Source: Halomonas sp. (GTDB lineage Bacteria > Pseudomonadota > Gammaproteobacteria > Pseudomonadales > Halomonadaceae). From it: a DNA stretch of 46,548 bases. Where the stretch lies: assembly GCF_014859505.1 (NCBI RefSeq), contig NZ_JACUUD010000012.1, forward strand, positions 1 through 46,548, given 5' to 3'. The position numbers and the translations under genes were made by a program. The notes under the pieces were generated by a model. The model was not told the origin of the DNA and did not search any database. It saw only the letters and a program-made list of their open reading frames with translations. Shown in pieces: positions 7,983-16,163 of this stretch. Every line of letters begins with the position of its first letter. Within the stretch, counting starts at the first letter, position 1.

Positions 7983-8693
7983 TCAGTCGCCGAGGGTGAG
8001 GTGGGTCAGAGAAAGGCGGCTGCGGCGCTCGCCGTCGCGATGGTAGTCCACGGCCAGCAGCAGCCCCGGGAGTTCGGGGTGAAAATGGAACACCAGGCGA
8101 CGCTCCGGCTTGCCGAGTTCGGTGACCTCCACCGCCACGGCATCGAACTCGCCAGCGGGCAGTGACACGGCCTCGGGGCCTGTCACCCGGTACTCCATCC
8201 GCTCCTCCCGGCCGCGGTGATCCTGATAGCGGAGGGTGCAGGTGCCCGTGCAGTCGCCGTTCAACGCTCGGCGGGAGAGCTCGAAGAGCGCCGCCTGGCG
8301 GTCGGGAAGCCCTTCCAGGTCGCCGGGGGCGAGGCGGTAGTCACCGCCGAAGCCCAGCAGCGAGTAGCCGCTGGCGTACTGCAGCGAACGAACGCCCCCC
8401 TCCTTGATCAGGAAGCGGCTCTGCTCCTCGCCGCGCGCCACGGCGATGGCGGCGCTCATCCGGCTCTGCCAGGAGCCGCCGTCGCGGGAGAGCCGGTGTT
8501 CGACCTGGGTGCTGGGCCAGCCGTTGACCTCCAGGCGGTAGCGGGCGTCGAAGGGCCGGGGGGCTACCCGGAGGGTGTTCTCGGTTGCCGGCAACGCCTT
8601 GCGATAGGCGGGATCCGGCGCCGCCGGCGCCTGGGCCGCGGCGACCAGCGGCAGGCAGAACAGCAGGGCGGTCAGCAGGCGTCTGAGGGGCAT
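7983..8693 (-). CDS. DUF3108 secreted protein
   Basis: A 236-residue protein with a signal peptide (MPLRRLLTALLFCLPLVAAAQA). The mature part has the DUF3108 pattern: an N-terminal beta strand FDARYRLEVNGWP, GGVRSLQYASGY in the middle, and a C-terminal segment in which a conversion value is derived (LPAGEFDAVAVEV, FHFHPELPGLLLAVDY). Members are periplasmic or envelope beta-rich proteins of unknown function. The start is placed at 8693 because the signal peptide begins there, although the frame stays open to 8759. Confidence 0.78.
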   Translation of the reverse strand: MPLRRLLTALLFCLPLVAAAQAPAAPDPAYRKALPATENTLRVAPRPFDARYRLEVNGWPSTQVEHRLSRDGGSWQSRMSAAIAVARGEEQSRFLIKEGGVRSLQYASGYSLLGFGGDYRLAPGDLEGLPDRQAALFELSRRALNGDCTGTCTLRYQDHRGREERMEYRVTGPEAVSLPAGEFDAVAVEVTELGKPERRLVFHFHPELPGLLLAVDYHRDGERRSRLSLTHLTLGD

Positions 8694-8826
8694 GGGGCGT
8701 CCGTGTCGCTGGGCGAGTTCAGTGCGATGGACCCGCCGCCCGGGTGCGGGTTCCGGCATGCCGGGAACTTCCCTATTTCACCCCGCCCGCAGCGCCGCGT
8801 CCCTGGCCGGGCGGCGGCGGCGGGGC

Positions 8827-10173
8827 TCAGCTGCTTGCCTGCAGGCGCTGGAGCTCGGGGCTCAGGTCGACCGGGTAGCCGCCGTCCCCCGGGGCGAGCC
8901 GGTGCAGGGCGTCCGGCAGGCGCTCGAGACTCTCCCGCACCCGCTCCCGGGCCTCGTCGGCCCTGGCCATCTCGTCATCGTCGAGCCGCCCGGCCCGGAC
9001 CAGCGGGCGCAGCAGCGGCTCCCCGTCGATGCCCGGTTCGTCCCGCAGGGCAATGACATCGCCGGCATAGCGGCCGTCGGCGTCCCGCCGGCGATAGAGC
9101 TGCTTGCGGCATGGCAGGTTGATCTTGCCGGGAGAGTGCTTGACCCGCGGGGTGCCGGCGTACTCCACCAGCTTGTAGGAGAGGTCGATGACCGGCGCGT
9201 CCGCCGACACGCCCATCTGGGTGCCGACGCCAAAGGCATCGATGGGGGCGCCTTCCTCGAGCAGCGCCTCGATCTGCTGTTCGTCGAGGCCGCTGCTGGC
9301 GACGATGGTGATGTCGTCGTGCCCGGCCTCGTCGAGCAGCTCGCGCGCGCCCTTCGCCAGCTCGCCCAGGTCGCCGGAGTCGAGGCGGATGGCCCTGACG
9401 CCGACCTCGGGCTCCTCGCGCATGATATCGATCACCTTGCGCACCCCCTCCAGGGTGTCATGGGTATCCACCAGCAGGGTGGTGCCGGGATAGTGGCGGG
9501 CGAATGCCCGGAAGGCCTCCCGCTCGTCGTCGTGGGCGAGTATATAGCTGTGGGCCATGGTGCCGTTGATTGCCAGGTCGTGGCGCAGGCCGCCCAGCAC
9601 GTTGCTGGTGCCGGCCAGCCCCGCGCTGCGGTAGGCCCGCACGCCGCGCACCGCGGCGTCCACGCCGTGCATGCGGCGCATGCCGAAGTCGACCACCGGC
9701 CGACCCCGGGCGGCGATCACCAGGCGCACCGCCTTGGAGGCGAGCACCGTTTCCAGCTGCACCAGATTCATCACCAGGCTCTCGAGCAACTGGGCCTGGG
9801 CGATGGGGGCGTCCACCTCCAGCAGCGGCTCGTTCTCGAACACCGGCGTCCCCTCGGGCAGCGTCCAGATGTCGCCCTCGAAGGACCAGTCGGCCAGCCA
9901 GTCGAGAAAGCCCCGATCGAACAGGCCGGTGCCGGCCAGGCGCTCGAGGGCCGTGTCGCCGAAGCGTAGTTGGCTCAGCAGCGCTGCGGCATGCTGCTGC
10001 CCGCAGGCCAGCATGAAGCGCCGGGTGGGCGGCATCTTGCGGAAGAACAGGCTGAAGGTGGCGCGTTCATGCATCGCCTCCTTCCAGTAGGCCTGGGTCA
10101 TGGTCAGCTGGTAGAGGTCGGTGAGCAGGACCAGCTCGTCATCGTCCACCCGCGGGGTGTTCGGTTGCCTCAT
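8827..10173 (-). CDS. pncB: Nicotinate phosphoribosyltransferase
   Basis: A 448-residue enzyme that converts nicotinate and PRPP to nicotinate mononucleotide in the Preiss-Handler route of NAD salvage. Typical segments are LLTDLYQLTMTQAYW at the N-terminus, FFRKMPPTRRFMLACG, GLAGTSNVLGGLR, the GTMAHSY loop with the phosphorylatable His, and GVGTQMGVSADAP near the end. It overlaps pncA by four bases (ATGA at 10170-10173), so nicotinamidase and this enzyme form a two-step nicotinamide salvage operon. The reading frame continues open upstream through pncA, but homology begins at MRQPNTPRVDDDE. Confidence 0.93.
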   Translation of the reverse strand: MRQPNTPRVDDDELVLLTDLYQLTMTQAYWKEAMHERATFSLFFRKMPPTRRFMLACGQQHAAALLSQLRFGDTALERLAGTGLFDRGFLDWLADWSFEGDIWTLPEGTPVFENEPLLEVDAPIAQAQLLESLVMNLVQLETVLASKAVRLVIAARGRPVVDFGMRRMHGVDAAVRGVRAYRSAGLAGTSNVLGGLRHDLAINGTMAHSYILAHDDEREAFRAFARHYPGTTLLVDTHDTLEGVRKVIDIMREEPEVGVRAIRLDSGDLGELAKGARELLDEAGHDDITIVASSGLDEQQIEALLEEGAPIDAFGVGTQMGVSADAPVIDLSYKLVEYAGTPRVKHSPGKINLPCRKQLYRRRDADGRYAGDVIALRDEPGIDGEPLLRPLVRAGRLDDDEMARADEARERVRESLERLPDALHRLAPGDGGYPVDLSPELQRLQASS

Positions 10174-10736
10174 GAGCGCACCTCGGCACCGGCGTCGGTG
10201 AATTCGCGCCGGCACTCGCTGGCGGCGTCGGGGTCCACCGCCGCGGAGAGGCCTTCCAGTAGCAGGGTGGCAAAGCCCTCCCGGCGGGCCTCCAGCACCG
10301 TGGCGCGGACGCAGACGTCCAGAGCCAGGCCGCAGACGATCACCCGCGCGACGCCCTTCTCCTTCAGGTAGCCGCCGAGCCCCGTGCCGTCGAAGGCCGA
10401 GTAGGCGTCGGCATCGAAGGCGGTGGCCTTGCTGACGCGGATGGCGTCGGCGGGCAGGGCGAGGTCGGGGTGGAAGGCGGCGCCCTCGGTGTCCTGCACG
10501 CAGTGCACCGGCCAGGGGCCTCCGCGGTGGGCGAAGCTCACATGGTCGATGGGGTGCCAGTCCCGAGAGGCGACCACCAGGGCGCCGGCTTCGCGGGCGG
10601 CGGCGATCTCGGCGTTGATGCCCGGCACCAGAGCCGCCCCGCCCGCCACGGCCAGGGCGCCGCCCTCGCAGAAGTCGTTCTGCATGTCGACGATCAGCAG
10701 TGCGTCGCCGGGGCCATAGTCCACGTTCGTGCTCAT
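10170..10736 (-). CDS. pncA: Nicotinamidase
   Basis: A 188-residue isochorismatase-fold hydrolase that turns nicotinamide into nicotinate. The catalytic triad is visible as D17 (LLIVDMQNDF), K103 (VSKATAF) and C142 (LALDVCVRATVLEA), with metal-binding candidates D59 and H61 in SRDWHPIDHVSF and H70. A strong gaggagg site precedes the ATG. It is translationally coupled to pncB, completing a nicotinamide-to-NaMN salvage unit. Confidence 0.93.
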   Translation of the reverse strand: MSTNVDYGPGDALLIVDMQNDFCEGGALAVAGGAALVPGINAEIAAAREAGALVVASRDWHPIDHVSFAHRGGPWPVHCVQDTEGAAFHPDLALPADAIRVSKATAFDADAYSAFDGTGLGGYLKEKGVARVIVCGLALDVCVRATVLEARREGFATLLLEGLSAAVDPDAASECRREFTDAGAEVRS

Positions 10737-10814
10737 CGCGCACCTCCTCGGAGGTTGTCGGGTTCACCTGCCTTCAGGGTAAGGCCTTCCCGGTGCTTCT
10801 TGTAGGGGCGGGGC

Positions 10815-11759
10815 TCAATAGCCGGCGTTGGGGTCGACGGTGTCCTGCACCTCGCCGGCCTCGAAGGCACGTAGCGCTTCGGCGACCTGGTCCAGGGCCG
10901 CCCCGAGGGGCGTGGGCCCGGCCATGTGCGGGGTGATCCAGACACGCGGATGGCGCCACAGGGGGCTTGCCTCGGGCAGCGGCTCCCGGGGGAAGGCGTC
11001 GAGAAGGGCCCCGCGCAGCCGGCCCACACTCCCGGCGTCGTCGACTGGCCCAAGGGCGGCGAGCAGGGCGGCCTCGTCGATCAGGGTGCCGCGCCCGGGG
11101 TTGATCAGGCTGGCCCCCTCGGGCAGCAGGGAGAGTGCTCGGGCATCGATGAGATGGCGGGTCGCAGGGGTGTCGGGCAGCAGCAGCACCAGGGTGCTGA
11201 TCCGGCCGAGCAGTGCCTCGAGGCCGTCATCGCCATGATGGCAGGTGATGCCGTCGAGGGCCTTGGGCGTGCGGCTCCAGCCGTGCACCGGGAAGCCGTC
11301 GTCGGCCACCATGGCCGCCACCTTGGCACCGATGGCGCCCAGCCCCAGCACCCCCACCGGCCAGTCGGCCTTGTCCATCACCGCGTGCTCGCGCCACTCG
11401 CCAGCGTGCTGCTGGCGGCGGTAGCGGTCGAAGTCGCGCTGAAAGTGGAGGAGGCCGTAGCGCACATAGTCGCCGATCAGCTCTCCCATACCGGCGTCGC
11501 GCAGCTTGACGATGGGCACCCCCTCGGGCAGCCCCGGGTTGTTCAGCAGGGCGTCTACTCCGGCGCCCAGATTGACGATGCCCTTGAGTGCCCCGGGCTC
11601 TCGCAGCAGCGCCTCCGGCGGCTTCCACACCGCCAGATAGTCGGCCTGGCGGCGCTGCTCCGGCGGCGCCGCGCTGGTGATCACCTCGGCCTCGGGCAGG
11701 CGCTCGGCCAGGGCGTCTCGCCACTGTTCGGCCTCGTCGATATGCACCAGTACCTTCAT
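10815..11759 (-). CDS. ghrA: Glyoxylate/hydroxypyruvate reductase A-like dehydrogenase
   Basis: A 314-residue D-isomer-specific 2-hydroxyacid dehydrogenase. The NAD(P)-binding motif GVLGLGAIGAKVA, catalytic Arg in LINPGRGTLID, and catalytic His in WITPHMAGPT are present, and the C-terminus DTVDPNAGY is characteristic of GhrA (YcdW). It reduces glyoxylate and hydroxypyruvate in the cytoplasm. An aaggagag ribosome site lies at 11761-11768. It is divergent from doeA across a 257-bp gap and leads the reverse-strand run containing pncAB. Confidence 0.88.
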   Translation of the reverse strand: MKVLVHIDEAEQWRDALAERLPEAEVITSAAPPEQRRQADYLAVWKPPEALLREPGALKGIVNLGAGVDALLNNPGLPEGVPIVKLRDAGMGELIGDYVRYGLLHFQRDFDRYRRQQHAGEWREHAVMDKADWPVGVLGLGAIGAKVAAMVADDGFPVHGWSRTPKALDGITCHHGDDGLEALLGRISTLVLLLPDTPATRHLIDARALSLLPEGASLINPGRGTLIDEAALLAALGPVDDAGSVGRLRGALLDAFPREPLPEASPLWRHPRVWITPHMAGPTPLGAALDQVAEALRAFEAGEVQDTVDPNAGY

Positions 11760-12016
11760 GGTCTCTCCTTGCGCAGGGGGTGCGTTCATCATGGAAGCCG
11801 GCGACGTTGTGAACAAGGGTGTCGGATGATAAGTAAATGCTTGACCGCCTACCGTGGGTTGGCAGTAACCTCCACTCGGAGGGGTCCCTCTCCACTGCCT
11901 CATGCCACCGACCGGTTCGCGACCCGTCCAGGCATCCGTCGGTGATCGTGACCCTGGCCGGCCTTCTCCTCATCGAGAGGGCCGATTTTCTTGATGTTGC
12001 TTTGGCGAGTGGCCTA
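11760..12016. promoter_or_regulatory. Divergent intergenic region between ghrA and doeA
   Basis: This 257-bp gap should hold promoters for ghrA (leftward) and the ectoine-degradation run (rightward). A possible -35 element ttgacc occurs near 11841. No strong ribosome site precedes the doeA ATG. An open frame in phase with doeA runs through part of the gap but shows no family features. I cannot define the DoeX operator by eye. Confidence 0.4.
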
Positions 12017-13216
12017 ATGATCCAGGTAAACCTGCCCTTCACCCGCGAGGAGTACGCCAGCCGGCTGTGGAAGGTGCGTGCCGAGATGGCCAGCCGTGGC
12101 ATCGACGTGCTGATCATCAGCGACCCCTCCAACATGGCCTGGCTCACCGGCTATGATGGCTGGTCGTTCTACGTGCACCAGTGCGTGCTGCTCGGCCTCG
12201 AGGGCGAGCCGGTGTGGTACGGCCGGCGCATGGACGCCAACGGGGCGCTGCGCACCTGCTGGATCGACCCGGACAACATCACCTACTACCCGGACTACTA
12301 CGTCCAGAACCCCGACATGCACCCCATGGACTACCTGGCCCAGTCGATCATGCCCGATCGTGGCTGGCACCTCGGTGTGATCGGTATGGAGATGGACAAC
12401 TACTACTTCTCCGCCAAGGCTTACCAGAGCCTGCTGCGCGAGCTGCCTCACGCCCGCTTCATGGACGCCAACGCCCTGGTCAACTGGTGCCGTGCCATCA
12501 AGTCGCCTCAGGAAGTCGAGTACATGCGGGTGGCTGCCAAGATCGTCGAGGGCATGCACTCGCGCATCCTCGAGGTGATCGAGCCTGGCCTGCCGAAGAG
12601 CAAGCTGGTCTCGGAGATCTACCGGGTGGGCATCGAGGGCTGGCGCGACGAGCAGGGCCGGGTGTTCGGCGGCGACTATCCGGCCATCGTGCCCATGCTG
12701 CCCACCGGCAAGGACGCCGCCGCCCCCCACCTGACCTGGGACGACACGCCGTTTCGCAAGGGCGAGGGCACCTTCTTCGAGATCGCCGGTGTCTACAAGC
12801 GTTATCATGCGCCGATGTCGCGCACCGTCTTTCTGGGGCGGCCGCCCCAGGAGTTCATCCGTGCCGAGTCGGCGCTGCTCGAGGGTATCGAGAACGGCCT
12901 GGCCGTGGCCAAGCCCGGCAACCGCACCGCGGATATCGCCATGGCACTGGGCGCGGCGATGGACAAGTACGGCTTCGACCGCGGTGGCGCTCGCTGCGGC
13001 TACCCCATCGGCATCAGCTACCCGCCGGACTGGGGCGAGCGCACCATGAGCCTGCGTCCCTCCGACGAGACCATCCTCAAACCCGGCATGACCTTTCACT
13101 TCATGCCTGGCCTGTGGGAGGACGAGTGGGGCCTGGAGATCACCGAGAGCATCCTGATCACCGAGACCGGCTGCGAGACCCTGGCCGATTTCCCGCGCCA
13201 GCTCTTCGTGCGCTGA
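12017..13216 (+). CDS. doeA: Ectoine hydrolase DoeA
   Basis: A 399-residue member of the M24 (creatinase/prolidase) fold. Residues near the start, ISDPSNMAWLTGYDGWSFYVHQ, are strongly characteristic of DoeA/EutD, and the C-terminal half shows the pita-bread fold (GEGTFFEIAGVYKRYHAPMSRT, MTFHFMPGLWEDEWG). DoeA opens the ectoine ring to N-acetyl-2,4-diaminobutyrate in the cytoplasm. The start at 12017 gives the usual family length; the longer in-phase frame from 11837 is non-conserved. It is followed by doeB, doeX and the rest of the catabolic run. Confidence 0.93.
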   Translation: MIQVNLPFTREEYASRLWKVRAEMASRGIDVLIISDPSNMAWLTGYDGWSFYVHQCVLLGLEGEPVWYGRRMDANGALRTCWIDPDNITYYPDYYVQNPDMHPMDYLAQSIMPDRGWHLGVIGMEMDNYYFSAKAYQSLLRELPHARFMDANALVNWCRAIKSPQEVEYMRVAAKIVEGMHSRILEVIEPGLPKSKLVSEIYRVGIEGWRDEQGRVFGGDYPAIVPMLPTGKDAAAPHLTWDDTPFRKGEGTFFEIAGVYKRYHAPMSRTVFLGRPPQEFIRAESALLEGIENGLAVAKPGNRTADIAMALGAAMDKYGFDRGGARCGYPIGISYPPDWGERTMSLRPSDETILKPGMTFHFMPGLWEDEWGLEITESILITETGCETLADFPRQLFVR

Positions 13217-13247
13217 GAGAAAGCGGCAACGGCCACCGCGAGGGGCG

Positions 13248-13342
13248 CCGGGGATAGGCCGGAAGGGAGGTCCTATGCCATGGATGGCATCGGTAGCGCC
13301 CAGGGATGGGTTTACAGCGCCTCCCTGAAGGCCTATCGCCGG
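13248..13342. repeat. Long imperfect palindrome in the doeA-doeB gap
   Basis: The 23-nt arms 13248-13270 and 13320-13342 pair at 19 of 23 positions. They enclose about 50 nt with an inner palindrome, atgccatggatggcat (13275-13290). The size and layout resemble dispersed intergenic palindromes of gammaproteobacteria. It lies between two co-directional genes, so it could also fold in the message. Whether further copies exist in the genome cannot be seen here. Confidence 0.55.
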
Positions 13343-13391
13343 AACAGCCCCGAGCGTTTGTCCGCAAACACAGAACAAGGAGTTCCCTGAC

Positions 13392-14435
13392 ATGACCAAG
13401 CGTCCCAGCCGAATGCGGCCCAGCCGAATGCGGCCCAGCCCGATCAGCGCCACCGTCGACTTCGACGCCGACGGCGTCCAGCACGGCTTTCTCAAGCTGC
13501 CCATCTCGGTGGACGACTCCGCCTGGGGTGCCGTGATGATCCCGGTCACCGTCGTCAAGAACGGCCAGGGCCCCACGGCGCTGCTCACCGGCGGCAACCA
13601 TGGCGACGAGTACGAGGGCATCACCTCGCTGCTCAAGCTCTCGAGTTCGCTGTCGGCTGGGGAGGTCAGCGGCCGGGTGATCATCGTGCCCTGCATGAAC
13701 ACCCCGGCGGTGATGGCCGGCAAGCGCACCTCCGGGCTCGACGGCGGCAACCTCAACCGCAGCTTCCCCGGCGACCCCGACGGCAGCGTGACCGAGCGGA
13801 TCGCCGACTACTTCACTCGGGTGATGGTGCCGATGTGTGACGTGGTGCTCGACCTGCACTCCGGCGGGCGCACCCTGGACATCATCCCCTTTGGTGCCTC
13901 CCACGTGCTGGAGGACGCCGAGCAGCAGCGCAGTGCGCTGGAGGGCGCCAAGGCCTTCGGCGCCCCCTACGCCATGATGATGTTCGAACTCGATGCCGCG
14001 GCGCTGTTTGACACCGCGGTGGAGAGCCAGGGCAAGATCTTCGTGGCCACCGAACTCGGCGGCGGCGGCACCTCCACCCCCGAGAGCATGGCGATCACCG
14101 AGCGCGGCATCCGCAACTTCCTGATCCACTACGGCCTGCTGGCCGGCGAGGTGGAGATGCCGGCGGAGCCCCAGGTCTACCTCGACATGCCCGATGCCAG
14201 CTGCTACGTGCAGAGCGAGCACTCCGGCGTGCTGGAGCTCTGCTTTGCCCTGGGCGAGCGGGTCGAGAAGGGCGAGGTGGTGGCCCGGGTCTACGACATG
14301 ACCCGCAGCGGCAGCGCGCCGGTGGAGTACCGTGCCAGCCGCAGCGGGGTGCTGGCCGCCCGTCGCCATCCGGCGCTGGTCAACATGGGCGATACCATCG
14401 CGGTGATCGCCGATGTCGTCGACTCGCTGGGCTGA
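13392..14435 (+). CDS. doeB: N-alpha-acetyl-L-2,4-diaminobutyrate deacetylase DoeB
   Basis: A 347-residue zinc enzyme of the succinylglutamate desuccinylase/aspartoacylase family. Zinc ligands are visible as H70 and E73 (GGNHGDEYEG) and H156 (DLHSGG), and the substrate loop GLDGGNLNRSFPGD is intact. It removes acetate from N-acetyl-diaminobutyrate, the product of DoeA. An aaggagttccctgac ribosome region precedes the ATG. The extreme N-terminus carries a short repeat (SRMRP twice) caused by a 15-bp tandem duplication; it lies outside the catalytic fold. Confidence 0.93.
   Translation: MTKRPSRMRPSRMRPSPISATVDFDADGVQHGFLKLPISVDDSAWGAVMIPVTVVKNGQGPTALLTGGNHGDEYEGITSLLKLSSSLSAGEVSGRVIIVPCMNTPAVMAGKRTSGLDGGNLNRSFPGDPDGSVTERIADYFTRVMVPMCDVVLDLHSGGRTLDIIPFGASHVLEDAEQQRSALEGAKAFGAPYAMMMFELDAAALFDTAVESQGKIFVATELGGGGTSTPESMAITERGIRNFLIHYGLLAGEVEMPAEPQVYLDMPDASCYVQSEHSGVLELCFALGERVEKGEVVARVYDMTRSGSAPVEYRASRSGVLAARRHPALVNMGDTIAVIADVVDSLG
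13404..13440 (+). repeat. 15-bp tandem repeat in the doeB 5' end
   Basis: Unit cccagccgaatgcgg is present at 13404-13418 and 13419-13433, with a partial third copy to 13440. It is in frame and encodes a repeated Arg-Met-Arg-Pro-Ser. Each unit contains an ATG, so it also adds potential start codons. Recent slippage is the simplest cause. Confidence 0.8.
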
Positions 14436-14451
14436 GGGTGCCGGAATCACG

Positions 14452-14928
14452 ATGAAACTGGATCGTTACGACCTGAAGATCCTCGAGATCCTCTCCCGGG
14501 ATGGGCGCATCACCAAGTCGAAGCTGGCCGAGGCGATCAATCTCTCGGTCAGTCCCTGCTGGGAGCGTGTGCGCCGGCTGGAGAAGGCCGGCATCATCGA
14601 GGGCTACAGCGCGCGGATCAATGGCGCCGCGCTGGTCAAGCGCACCCCGGTGTGGGTGCAGATCGAGCTCAAGGCCCACAACGCCGAGAGCTTCGCCCGC
14701 TTCGAGGCGCTGGTCCAGGCCACCCCCGAGGTCACCGAGTGCGTGGCGGTGGGGGGCGGCGTCGACTATCTGATCAAGGTCGAGGCCGACTCCATCGACG
14801 CCTACCAGCGCCTGATCGATGCCTGGCTGACCGGTGAGGCCGGCATCGAGCGCTACTTCACCTATATCGTCACCAAGACGGTCAAGCGCCCCGAACCGGG
14901 ATTTTCCCGCGACGATTTCTCCCCCTGA
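14452..14928 (+). CDS. doeX: Lrp/AsnC-family regulator DoeX
   Basis: A 158-residue regulator with an N-terminal helix-turn-helix (ILSRDGRITKSKLAEAINLS, then SPCWERVRRLEKAGII) and a C-terminal RAM domain. The position directly after doeB is that of DoeX in Halomonas elongata, the presumed sensor of an ectoine breakdown intermediate. It begins 16 bp after the doeB stop, so it is probably co-transcribed. The effector and operator are not visible from sequence. Confidence 0.88.
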   Translation: MKLDRYDLKILEILSRDGRITKSKLAEAINLSVSPCWERVRRLEKAGIIEGYSARINGAALVKRTPVWVQIELKAHNAESFARFEALVQATPEVTECVAVGGGVDYLIKVEADSIDAYQRLIDAWLTGEAGIERYFTYIVTKTVKRPEPGFSRDDFSP

Positions 14929-15128
14929 CCTCCGTTCTCCCCGCCTGCGGGCCCGGCCTGCGCGAGTCCAGCGTTGATTGCCCGGAGGTGCCGGTGGCAT
15001 ATGCTTACCCAAGTGTGTGAGCATGGGCTTACCCAAGCCGGGCGGTCCTTCCGGCACGCTTTTCAGGTGCCGGTCATGGCTGACACTGCCCCGGAAGAGA
15101 CGAGATCGCCTGACGCAGAGAGACTGCC

Positions 15129-15998
15129 ATGTCCTACTTCACGATTGCCGGTGTGCAGATGCATGCCCTGCATCACGGCGACAACACCGAGGCCATGCGC
15201 CACCGGGTCGACGTGCTGATGAGTCGCTTTCCCCAGGTCCAGATGGTCCTGTTCAGCGAGCTGATGCCCATGGGGGCCTCGCCTCACCACGCCCAGCCGA
15301 TGCCCAGCCACGCCGAGCAGTTCTTCTGCCAGCTCGCCGAGCAGCACCGTATCTGGCTGATCCCGGGCTCGATGTTCGAGCAGACCGAGCAGGGGATCTT
15401 CAACACCCTGTCGGTGATCAACCCCCACGGCCAGGTGGTGGCCCGCTACCGCAAGATGTTCCCCTTCCTCCCCTACGAGGCGGGAGTGGAGAGCGGCAGC
15501 GAGTTCGTGGTCTTCGACGTGCCCCACGTGGCGCGCTTCGGGGTCTCGATCTGCTACGACATGTGGTTCCCCGAGACCACCCGCACCCTGGCCGCCATGG
15601 GCGCCGAGGTGATCCTGCACCCGACCATGACCGATACCATCGACCGCGATATCGAGCTGTCGATCGCGCGCACCAACGCCGCGGTGAACCAGTGTTACTT
15701 CTTTGACATCAACGGTGCCGGTGCCATCGGAAATGGTCGTTCCATCGTGGTCGGCCCCTCGGGTGACGTCATCCACCAGGCCGGCACCGGCGAGGAGGTG
15801 ATGCCCATCGAGGTGGACCTCCACCGGGTACGTCGCGAGCGCGAGACCGGCCTGCGCGGCCTCGGCCAGCCCCTCAAGAGCTTTCGCGACCGCCGCGCGG
15901 ATTTTTCGGTCTATCGCAGCGAGAACGGAACCCCCCCCTTCCTCGATACCCTCGGGCCGCTGAGAAAGCCGCTGCGCGCCGACGTCGAGGAGTACTGA
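15129..15998 (+). CDS. Nitrilase-superfamily carbon-nitrogen hydrolase
   Basis: A 289-residue amidase-fold protein with the Glu-Lys-Cys triad: E44 (FSELMPMGA), K109 (YRKMFPFLPYE) and C142 (SICYDMWFPE). The superfamily hydrolyses or condenses amides, carbamoyl groups or nitriles. The substrate cannot be named. It begins a block of four genes between doeX and doeC whose partners are an ATP-grasp ligase, a C45 hydrolase and a PLP decarboxylase. This suggests hydrolysis of an amide linked to amino acid or diamine metabolism. The closest neighbours in function may be polyamine-type amidases, but that is inference. Confidence 0.8.
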   Translation: MSYFTIAGVQMHALHHGDNTEAMRHRVDVLMSRFPQVQMVLFSELMPMGASPHHAQPMPSHAEQFFCQLAEQHRIWLIPGSMFEQTEQGIFNTLSVINPHGQVVARYRKMFPFLPYEAGVESGSEFVVFDVPHVARFGVSICYDMWFPETTRTLAAMGAEVILHPTMTDTIDRDIELSIARTNAAVNQCYFFDINGAGAIGNGRSIVVGPSGDVIHQAGTGEEVMPIEVDLHRVRRERETGLRGLGQPLKSFRDRRADFSVYRSENGTPPFLDTLGPLRKPLRADVEEY

Positions 15999-16163
15999 TC
16001 CACCGCCCCCTGTCCCGGTAAGGAGACCCCCATGCCGTTGGAGTCCCTCAAGCGCGCCCTGTGCCGATTTTTCCGCCGCCGGGACTCCGCCTCCCCCACC
16101 GCGACACGATCCGCCGCGAGAGCGGCCAACGCTTTCCCATCCGCCATCGTTGGAGCGACAACA

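Noticed and set aside
8827-10767. A single 646-residue reverse protein covering pncB and upstream DNA
   Set aside because: The extra N-terminal part is a wrong-frame reading of pncA. Family similarity begins at 10173, where a four-base overlap with pncA is typical.
12014-13756. A 580-codon reverse frame across doeA and the start of doeB
   Set aside because: It covers two well-conserved forward genes and an intergenic palindrome; no recognisable domain.
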